Below are positions 58,002 through 64,000 of a stretch of DNA of 64,000 nt, piece by piece. Source of the DNA: Solirubrobacteraceae bacterium (GTDB lineage: Bacteria; Actinomycetota; Thermoleophilia; Solirubrobacterales; Solirubrobacteraceae). The notes under the pieces were generated by a model that was not told the origin of the DNA, did not search any database, and saw only the letters and a list, made by a program, of their open reading frames with translations. Every line of letters begins with the position of its first letter. Position 1 is the stretch's first letter. Position numbers and translations under genes: made by a program. The stretch lies in NCBI GenBank assembly GCA_031177685.1, contig JAPSGI010000006.1:62001-126000 (forward strand), given 5' to 3'.

Positions 58002-59726
58002 ATGAACCTCTGGGTGATCGGATGGTCCGCCGCGGGGGCTGCGCAACCGGGCCGGGCGCACGACGCGGCGAGCGATCTGCTGGCCGCGCTTCGGTTCCTG
58101 CCCGGCGCCGCGGTGTCGGAATGGCGCGCGCCGTCGGGCACGCTGGCGGCGGCGTGGGCGGCGCATTCGGGGGTGGCGTATGCGCAGGCGGCGGGCGACC
58201 GGCTGTCCCTGTGGTCGGGCCGGCCGGTGCGCTGGGTGGACGGTCGGACCGAGGGTGGCCTGCCCCCGGGGCCTGAGCCGGAAGGGCTCGACGGGCGCTT
58301 TGCCGCGGTCGCCTACGACGACGGCGAGCGCGCGCTGACCGTGGTGGCGGACGGGCTGGGCGCCTACCCGCTCTACCGCACCGACGCGCACGGTGCGACC
58401 TGGATCTCCAACCGCGCGGAGCCGCTGCGCGCGCTGGCCGGCTCGCGCGCGGTCGACCTCGACGCGCTGGCGGGCCTGCTCGGCGGCGGCTGGCCGCTGG
58501 GCGGGCAGCCGGCGTGGCGCGCGGTGCGCCGCCTGGCACCAGGGGTGCTGAGGCTGACCCCGCGCGGCGAGGAGCGCCGCGACCTGCTGCCCGCCGAGCG
58601 CACGGCCGCCATGTGCGGCGCCGGCTGGGACGCCGCCGAGGCGGCCGGGCTGCTGGTGGAGTCCGTGCGCGCGCTGGCCGACTGGCCGGGGCGCGCGAGC
58701 CTCGTGCCGGTGACCGGCGGGCGCGACTCGCGGCTCGTGCTCGCCGCGGCGCTACGGGCGGGGATCGACTTCCGCGCGGCCACCGGCGGCGCGCCGGACT
58801 CCCCGGACGTCCTCGCGGCGCGCGCGCTGTGCGCCGCGGCGGGCGTCGAGCACTCCCTGCTGCCGGCGGACCCGGCGGGCGACCCGTGGTCGACCCCGGA
58901 AGAGGCGGCGCGCGTGCTCGGACTCAGCACGGCGGGGACGGCGTCGCTCGCGGATGCGGCGGGGTTTCCGCTGCGCGGCGGGGAGTCGCTGGGCGACCTG
59001 TGGCACTCGGGCCAGGGCGGCGAGATCGCGCGCCGCTACTACCGCGCCGCGTCGGCGCGCGATCGCGACGGGGCCGTGGAGGCGCTGGAGCGCGTGTTCT
59101 GCGGCCGCCGGCCGGGCCGCGCCGAGCCGCTGTCGCAGGCCGGCCGCGTGAGGGTGAGCGCCGGGATCGCGGCGTGGGTCGACCGCCGCCTGGCGGCGGG
59201 CGCGCGGGTGCAGGACCTCCCCGACCTCTTCTACCTCGACGAGCGCATGGGCGCGTGGGCCGGCCCGACGCACGCCGCCGTGGAGTGGGTCCGCGACACG
59301 ACCTCGCCGCTGTGGAGCGCGCGGCTGCTGCCGCATCTGCTCGGGGGCGGCGTGGCCGAGCGCGAGCGCGAGGCCTTCCACGCCGCGGTCCTGCGCGAGC
59401 TGGCGCCCGAGCTGGTCGACGTCCCGTACGCGGGCGCCGCGAGGCGCGGGCTCGCGCACAAGCTCCGCCGCGCCGCCCAGGAGGCGCGGCGCCTCGTCGC
59501 GCGCTCCCGCGGCGGCGAGGATCCCTTCGAGCGGGTCCTCGCGGCCACCCGCGCCGCCGCCGCCGCGCATCCCGAGCACCCGGCCTGGCACGTCCTCGAT
59601 CGCGACCGCACGCGCGCGCTGCTCGACCGTCCGGCCGCCGCGCTGGACGAGATGAGCCGCGCCTACGCCTGGCGCGTCGCCACGGTGCTGCTGGACCCCG
59701 GCCTGGCCGAGGGCACGGAGGGCTAG
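58002..59726 (+). CDS. Asparagine-synthetase-like protein, non-glutaminase
   Basis: The 574-residue protein has the two-domain plan of class B asparagine synthetases. The N-terminal amidotransferase-like domain lacks the nucleophilic Cys at position 2 (it starts M-N-L-W), so it cannot use glutamine in the normal way. The ATP-pyrophosphatase motif reads T-G-G-R-D-S at 238-243 instead of the usual S-G-G-x-D-S. The protein may join an amine to an acid, or act in sugar or peptide modification as some relatives do. It diverges from the DUF47 gene and converges with panB. Confidence 0.75.
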   Translation: MNLWVIGWSAAGAAQPGRAHDAASDLLAALRFLPGAAVSEWRAPSGTLAAAWAAHSGVAYAQAAGDRLSLWSGRPVRWVDGRTEGGLPPGPEPEGLDGRFAAVAYDDGERALTVVADGLGAYPLYRTDAHGATWISNRAEPLRALAGSRAVDLDALAGLLGGGWPLGGQPAWRAVRRLAPGVLRLTPRGEERRDLLPAERTAAMCGAGWDAAEAAGLLVESVRALADWPGRASLVPVTGGRDSRLVLAAALRAGIDFRAATGGAPDSPDVLAARALCAAAGVEHSLLPADPAGDPWSTPEEAARVLGLSTAGTASLADAAGFPLRGGESLGDLWHSGQGGEIARRYYRAASARDRDGAVEALERVFCGRRPGRAEPLSQAGRVRVSAGIAAWVDRRLAAGARVQDLPDLFYLDERMGAWAGPTHAAVEWVRDTTSPLWSARLLPHLLGGGVAEREREAFHAAVLRELAPELVDVPYAGAARRGLAHKLRRAAQEARRLVARSRGGEDPFERVLAATRAAAAAHPEHPAWHVLDRDRTRALLDRPAAALDEMSRAYAWRVATVLLDPGLAEGTEG

Positions 59727-60631
59727 AAGCCCTCCAGCCCCTCCCAGCTCGACAGCGCCGTCTCCGCTCCGAAGGCGGCGCGGAAGTCGTCGAGCTCCTC
59801 GGGGTCGATCGAGTACGTGTGCTCGGCGGCGGGGAAGCGGCGGGCGCGCACGTCCTCCGCGTAGGCCTTCACGCCGGCGACCATCTCGACTTTGACGTTG
59901 GCGAAGCGCTTGGCGAAGCGCGGGCTCAGGCCTTCGTGGATGCCCAGCAGGTCGTGGAAGACCAGCACCTGCCCGTCGGTGGCCGCCCCGGCGCCGATCC
60001 CGATCACGGGGATCTCGATGCGCGGCATCAGCTCCTCGGCCACGGCGGCGGGGATCGCCTCGAACACCAGCGAGAAGCAGCCGGCGTCCTGTAGGGCGAG
60101 GGCGTCGCGGGCCACGTCGAGCGCCCGGTTGGCCGTGCGGCCCTGCGCCTTGTAGCCGCCCAGCGCGGTGGCGGTCTGGGGTGTCAGGCCGACGTGACCC
60201 ATGACCGGGATGCCGGCGGCGGCGATGGCCTTCGCCCGGTGCACCGACGAGCCGCCGCGCTCGAGCTTGACCGCGTCGCAGCCGGCCTCCTTGACGAAGC
60301 GCTGGGCGGCGGAGATCGCCTGCTCGTCGGAGGCCTCGTAGGAGCCGAAGGGCAGGTCGCCGATGAGGAACGGCGTCTTCAGGCCCCGGCGCACGGCGGC
60401 GGCCAGCATCACCATCTCGTCCATCGACACCGGGACGGTGGAGTCGTAGCCCAGCACGGTCATCGCGGCGGAGTCGCCGACCAGGACCATGTCGACCTCG
60501 GCGGCCTCGGCGACCTGGGCGCTGGGGAAGTCGTACGCCGTGACCATCACCAGCGGCTCCCCGAGGCGCTTCTTCTCCGCGATGCGCGGGAGGGTCATCG
60601 GAAGGCGGTCGGTGGTCGGGTGCAGGCTCAT
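59723..60631 (-). CDS. panB: 3-methyl-2-oxobutanoate hydroxymethyltransferase
   Basis: The 302-residue TIM-barrel enzyme has V-T-A-Y-D-F-P-S, the metal-site Asp in [23 protein letters not shown] and P-V-I-G-I-G-A-G. It adds a hydroxymethyl group to make ketopantoate, the first pantothenate step. It overlaps panD upstream as ATGA. A slightly longer N-terminus than usual is present. Confidence 0.96.
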   Translation of the reverse strand: MSLHPTTDRLPMTLPRIAEKKRLGEPLVMVTAYDFPSAQVAEAAEVDMVLVGDSAAMTVLGYDSTVPVSMDEMVMLAAAVRRGLKTPFLIGDLPFGSYEASDEQAISAAQRFVKEAGCDAVKLERGGSSVHRAKAIAAAGIPVMGHVGLTPQTATALGGYKAQGRTANRALDVARDALALQDAGCFSLVFEAIPAAVAEELMPRIEIPVIGIGAGAATDGQVLVFHDLLGIHEGLSPRFAKRFANVKVEMVAGVKAYAEDVRARRFPAAEHTYSIDPEELDDFRAAFGAETALSSWEGLEGF

Positions 60632-61008
60632 GCCAGCAGCTCCTCGGGTCGGTGGTCGACGGCGACGATCTCGTTGTCGCGGGTCACGTGCACGACGCGC
60701 GGCGCGTGGTCGTCGAGCTCGGCCTCGTCGTAGCCGGCGTAGGAGATCACGATGATCGTGTCTCCCTGGTGGACGAGCCGGGCGGCCGCGCCGTTGACCT
60801 GAATCTGCCGCGAGCCGCGCTCGCCGGCGATCGTGTACGTCTCGAAGCGGGCGCCGTTGTCGACGTCCACGACGTGGACCTGCTCGTGCGGACGGATGTC
60901 CGCCGCCTCCAGCAGGTCGGGGTCCACGGTGATCGACCCGACGTAGTGCAGGTCGCAGCCGGTCACCGTCGCCCGGTGGATCTTGGACTTGAGCATCACG
61001 CGTTGCAC
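60628..61008 (-). CDS. panD: Aspartate 1-decarboxylase
   Basis: The 126-residue proenzyme has the self-cleavage site Gly24-Ser25 (H-Y-V-G-S-I-T-V), M-L-K-S-K-I-H-R at the start and the G-x-x-I-x-V-N-G-A-A-A-R block. Cleavage makes the pyruvoyl group that decarboxylates aspartate to beta-alanine. It overlaps panC by 13 bases at its own start and panB by four at its end. Confidence 0.97.
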   Translation of the reverse strand: MQRVMLKSKIHRATVTGCDLHYVGSITVDPDLLEAADIRPHEQVHVVDVDNGARFETYTIAGERGSRQIQVNGAAARLVHQGDTIIVISYAGYDEAELDDHAPRVVHVTRDNEIVAVDHRPEELLA

Positions 61009-61874
61009 GGGATCTCCTGCTCGGTGTCGGTGCGCGCGCGGTCGCCCGCGCGCACGCTGGTGTTGTCGATGAGCCGCACGCCTCCCACCCTCGCCGCCAC
61101 GGCGACGAGGACCTCTCCCTCTTCCAGGGTCTGCACCGGCGCGAACGTCTCCGGGTCGACCGCCTCCAGGTAGTCGAGCTCCACGCCGGCCAGCTCGGCC
61201 CGCCCGGCGGCGAGCGCCGCTTCGAGGCCCTCGCCCGCGGCCTCCTCGACGGCCCGCAGCGCGCGCGAGAGCGCGCGGGCGCGCTCGCGGTCGGCGGGCG
61301 AGAGCAGCCCGTTGCGGCTGGACATCGCCAGGCCGTCGGGCTCGCGGACGGTCGGGCGGACGTCGATCTCCACCGGCATGTCGAGATCGCGCACCAGGCG
61401 GCGGATCGCCGCGGCCTGCTGCGCGTCCTTGCGCCCGAAGAACGCGACGTCCGGCGCGGCCATGCCGAAGAGCTTCGCCACCACGGTCGTCACGCCGTCG
61501 AAGTGGCCGGGGCGGTACTCGCCCTCCAGGCGGTCGGTCACGCCCGCGACGTGGACGGTCGTGGCGAACCCCTCGGGATAGACCTCCGCGACCGGCGGCG
61601 CGAACAGCACGTCGACCCCCTCGGTCTCGGCGAGCGCCGCGTCGCGGGTCTCGTCGCGGGGATAGGCGGCGAGGTCCCCGCGGTCGTCGAACTGGGCCGG
61701 GTTGACGAACAGCGAGACCACCACGGTGTCGCAGCGCTCCCGGGCCGCGCGGATCAGCGAGAGGTGGCCCTCGTGGAAGGCGCCCATGGTCGGGACGAGG
61801 CCGATCGTCCGGCCGGCCCGGCGGTCGGGCGCCAGCGCGGCGCGCAGGTCGGCCACGGTGCGGACGGTCCTCAT
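60996..61874 (-). CDS. panC: Pantoate-beta-alanine ligase
   Basis: The 292-residue enzyme has [13 protein letters not shown] (the H-x-G-H of this nucleotidyltransferase fold), [28 protein letters not shown] and M-S-S-R-N. It joins pantoate and beta-alanine. It overlaps the DUF2520 gene by four bases upstream. Confidence 0.97.
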   Translation of the reverse strand: MRTVRTVADLRAALAPDRRAGRTIGLVPTMGAFHEGHLSLIRAARERCDTVVVSLFVNPAQFDDRGDLAAYPRDETRDAALAETEGVDVLFAPPVAEVYPEGFATTVHVAGVTDRLEGEYRPGHFDGVTTVVAKLFGMAAPDVAFFGRKDAQQAAAIRRLVRDLDMPVEIDVRPTVREPDGLAMSSRNGLLSPADRERARALSRALRAVEEAAGEGLEAALAAGRAELAGVELDYLEAVDPETFAPVQTLEEGEVLVAVAARVGGVRLIDNTSVRAGDRARTDTEQEIPCNA

Positions 61875-62608
61875 GCGGGCACCTTCGCCAGCGCGCGCGT
61901 CGCCACGACGAGCTCGTCGAAGAGGTCGAGCAGCTCGGGCGTGCGCTCCGCGAGCGCCGCCCGCTGGCGCGCGACCGTGGCCTCGTCGCCGCGCGCGACC
62001 GGGCCGGTCAGGGCGCGCTCGGGCCCGAGGTCGGCCCAGTTCTCCACCGTGGCCCGGACGAGCGGGACGAGCAGGTCGCGATCGGCGCCGGCCGTGGCGG
62101 CGAGGCGCTCCGCGGCCGCCTCCAGCGTGACGAGGAAGTTGGACGCCAGCGAGGCGGCGGCATGGTAGGCGGCGCGGTCCTCGGGGGCGATGCGGACCGG
62201 CCGCAGTCCGACCGCCTCGGCCAGCCGCGTGGCGGCGGCGACCGCGCGCTCCGAGGTGCCGTCGACCGCGGCGCCCGCGCCGGCGAAGCGCGCGCCCGCG
62301 TGCGTGACCGTCATCAGGGGGTGCAGCGAGAAGCCCTCGTGCTTCCCCAGCACGTCGAGGTCGAGCGCCCCCGAGCAGTGACCGACGAGCGGGCCGGGCG
62401 CCAGCGCCGCGGCGGCCGCGGCGATCTCGCCGTCCGGGACGCACAGAAGCACGAGGTCCGCACCGGCGCCGTCCGCGCCGCGTCCCAGCGGCCCGGTGAC
62501 CGGGTGGCCCGCGGCCCGCAGCGCGTCCGCCAGGGCGGTGCCCAGGCGGCCGGCGCCCACGATGGCGCAGGAGGCTTCGGTGTCGATCAGTTGCGTATCT
62601 CGGTCCAC
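61871..62608 (-). CDS. DUF2520 Rossmann protein linked to pantothenate genes
   Basis: The 245-residue protein has G-A-G-R-L-G at residues 18-23 and a C-terminal domain with S-L-H-P-L-M-T-V and the [12 protein letters not shown] block, matching the Rv3603c-type DUF2520 family. In mycobacteria this gene is next to panC and panD in the same order. A reductase role, for example toward ketopantoate, is plausible because no panE is in the window, but unproven. It starts at GTG 62608. Confidence 0.88.
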   Translation of the reverse strand: MDRDTQLIDTEASCAIVGAGRLGTALADALRAAGHPVTGPLGRGADGAGADLVLLCVPDGEIAAAAAALAPGPLVGHCSGALDLDVLGKHEGFSLHPLMTVTHAGARFAGAGAAVDGTSERAVAAATRLAEAVGLRPVRIAPEDRAAYHAAASLASNFLVTLEAAAERLAATAGADRDLLVPLVRATVENWADLGPERALTGPVARGDEATVARQRAALAERTPELLDLFDELVVATRALAKVPA

Positions 62609-62669
62609 GCTCGTAGGGAAAGTCGCGGCCGTTGCGAGGTACCGAATGATACCCGTCGCCTTCCCCGAC

Positions 62670-62675
62670 TACGCT
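62670..62675 (+). promoter_or_regulatory. -10 box of the uracil-DNA glycosylase, leaderless layout
   Basis: TACGCT ends six bases before the ATG at 62682, one of the clearest cases of this layout. Confidence 0.55.
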
Positions 62676-62681
62676 GATCTC

Positions 62682-63380
62682 ATGCCCACCGCGGAGGAGC
62701 GGCGCGAGGCCCTCAAGCGCATATACCTGGAGGAGGCGCGCGACTGCGTCCGCTGCCCTCTGCACCAGACCAGGACGAACGTGGTCTTCGGCGCCGGGGA
62801 CGCGGACGCCGACCTGATGTTCGTCGGCGAGGCCCCCGGGCGCACCGAGGACGAGCTCGGCCTCCCCTTCGTGGGCCAGGCGGGAAAGCTGCTCGACAAG
62901 CTGCTGGGCGAGATCGGCCTGGAGCGGGGGGACGTCTTCATCGCGAACACCCTCAAGTGCCGCCCTCCGGGCAACCGCGACCCCCAGCCGAGCGAGATCG
63001 AGGCGTGCCGGGACTTCCTGGAGCGCCAGGTCGAGCTCATCCAGCCGAAGGTGATCGCCACGCTGGGCAACTTCTCCACCAAGCTGCTGCGCGGCGACCC
63101 GACCGGGATCACGCGGCTGCACGGACAGGCGGAGGAGCGGACGATCGGGGCGCGGACGGTGCGCCTCTATCCGCTCTACCACCCGGCCGCGGCGCTCTAC
63201 ACGCCGTCGATGGTGGAGGTGCTGCGCGCCGACTTCGCGCGCCTGCCGGCGCTGCTGACCGAGCCGGCGCCCGTCCAGCCCGAGGCGCTCGAGGTGCCGG
63301 AGCCCGAGCCGGAGCCGGAAGCGGAGGCGGAGGCGGAGGTGGACGCCGGCGATCCCGTCGAGCAGATGGGGCTCTTCTAG
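62682..63380 (+). CDS. Type 4 uracil-DNA glycosylase
   Basis: The 232-residue protein has the iron-sulfur type of uracil-DNA glycosylase: C-x-x-C near residue 17, G-E-A-P-G-R-T-E-D-E-L-G-L-P-F-V-G active-site loop, N-T-L-K-C-R-P-P-G-N-R-D-P and H-P-A-A-A-L-Y. The four cysteines (C-V-R-C, C-R-P-P and E-A-C) would bind a 4Fe-4S cluster. It ends in a tail of about 35 residues made of E-P and E-A repeats, then D-P-V-E-Q-M-G-L-F. An upstream ATG at 62646 is rejected because it precedes the box. Confidence 0.95.
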   Translation: MPTAEERREALKRIYLEEARDCVRCPLHQTRTNVVFGAGDADADLMFVGEAPGRTEDELGLPFVGQAGKLLDKLLGEIGLERGDVFIANTLKCRPPGNRDPQPSEIEACRDFLERQVELIQPKVIATLGNFSTKLLRGDPTGITRLHGQAEERTIGARTVRLYPLYHPAAALYTPSMVEVLRADFARLPALLTEPAPVQPEALEVPEPEPEPEAEAEAEVDAGDPVEQMGLF

Positions 63381-64000
63381 GGCTTCTCCGCCCAAAAGCA
63401 GAACTGTCCGCACAGCAGCAGCTTGATCGCGTTGACCTGGCGCGCGTCGAGACGCGCGGCGCGGCCGAACAGGTTCGTGAAGCGGTTCAGCGGGGACTCG
63501 TAGTGCCACCAGCGGTCGAAGAGGCGCGGCATCCCCATGCCGCGCTGCGTCACGAGCGTGAGCCCGTCGATGCAGGGCCGCAGCTCGCGGACCCGTAGGC
63601 CGGCGTCCTCCAGAAGCAGGGTGAGCCCGTATGGCGTGTAGTTCCACACGCTCAGGGAGTGGAAGGGCTCCAGCTGCGAGGTCGAGCCGGCCAGCCAGCC
63701 GCCGGGGCGCAGCACGCGGGCGGCGTCGCGCAGCAGCGGCTCGGGCGCGCGGACGTGCTCGAGCACCTGCTTGCAGAAGACGAGGTCCTGCGAGGCGTCC
63801 GGCGCGGGGATCGACGTGCCGTCGAAGGTGCGGAACTCGGCGTCCGTGCGGGTGCGTTCGGCGACCTCGGGCGAGCGCTCTAGGTCGACGCCGAGCCACT
63901 CGACCTGCGGGTCGTGGCGGCGGAAGAGGTCGACCGAGCCGCCCGTTCCGCACCCCAGGTCCAGGACGCGTGCGCCGCGGCGCCCGTCAGCGTAGAAGCG
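63377..64000 (-). CDS. Class I SAM-dependent methyltransferase, 3' part
   Basis: The gene runs off the right edge; 207 codons are visible. The fragment has V-L-D-L-G-C-G-T-G-G (motif I), a D-L-E-R-S-P strand, F-C-K-Q-V-L-E-H-V (motif III) and G-G-W-L-A-G-S-T-S-Q, followed by a C-terminal part with N-Y-T-P-Y-G-L. Its stop overlaps the glycosylase stop. The start codon and any N-terminal domain are outside the window, so the substrate cannot be guessed. Confidence 0.85.
   Translation of the reverse strand, partial: RFYADGRRGARVLDLGCGTGGSVDLFRRHDPQVEWLGVDLERSPEVAERTRTDAEFRTFDGTSIPAPDASQDLVFCKQVLEHVRAPEPLLRDAARVLRPGGWLAGSTSQLEPFHSLSVWNYTPYGLTLLLEDAGLRVRELRPCIDGLTLVTQRGMGMPRLFDRWWHYESPLNRFTNLFGRAARLDARQVNAIKLLLCGQFCFWAEKP

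Noticed and set aside
58002-59726. A lasso-peptide gene cluster around the asparagine-synthetase-like gene
   Set aside because: No precursor peptide, protease or recognition-element gene is visible beside it; neighbours are phosphate transport and pantothenate genes.

Overview
The window is very G+C-rich, densely coded DNA from a bacterium that looks like a member of the Actinomycetota. The evidence is a mycobacterial-type DUF2520-panC-panD cluster (with panB), HadA/HadB-like MaoC pair, hisIE next to trpE, a group III phosphofructokinase, a type 2 NADH dehydrogenase and many GTG/TTG starts. A deep-branching Thermoleophilia/Solirubrobacterales-like lineage is my best guess, but this is inference only. 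No rRNA, tRNA or CRISPR was seen. Genes are packed tightly, and ATGA/GTGA/TTGA/TGATG overlaps are the rule inside operons.

Layout: 1-2.1 kb holds an NfeD remnant, a slipin and a PQQ-type sugar dehydrogenase lipoprotein. 2.1-4.6 kb has a YjbQ protein, an SDR and a HadA/HadB-like dehydratase pair. 4.6-9.4 kb is hrcA-dnaJ-prmA, an NTF2-like protein and a PYROXD2-like oxidoreductase. 9461-11805 is an IS1595-family element with 30-bp terminal inverted repeats (25/30 matches) that carries four passenger genes. 11.8-15.9 kb is ndh, yqeY, phoH, ybeY and era. 16-25.4 kb is an ArsA-like ATPase diverging from hisIE-trpE-trpG-trpD-trpC, then htrA, then trpF-trpB-trpA. 25.4-33 kb is a phosphofructokinase with pyrophosphate-type motifs, two tandem LivK lipoproteins and livHMGF. 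33-43.5 kb holds a TIGR01777 epimerase, an ACT-malic enzyme, polA, small membrane proteins, a geranylgeranyl-reductase-like flavoprotein, rpsA, coaE and a lytic transglycosylase. 43.5-51 kb has a membrane protein, a methyltransferase, uvrB, a DivIVA-like protein and uvrA. 51-58 kb has secreted and methyltransferase genes, a YbdK-like ligase, a diiron-type redox enzyme with a CDGSH partner, a MOSC protein, a hexapeptide acyltransferase and a PiT phosphate transporter with its DUF47 partner. 58-64 kb has an asparagine-synthetase-like protein without the usual nucleophile, panB-panD-panC-DUF2520, a type 4 uracil-DNA glycosylase and a truncated methyltransferase.

The most unusual signals are these: (1) a repeated promoter layout in which a TANNNT -10 box sits 6-9 nt before the start codon of many genes, implying leaderless mRNAs; (2) at four or so places the upstream gene's TAG/TAA stop codon forms the first three bases of a -10-like box; (3) two genes (coaE and an acyltransferase) whose only plausible start is CTG in a CTGA overlap; (4) the IS1595 transposon with a near-consensus promoter built across one terminal repeat and several small passenger genes.
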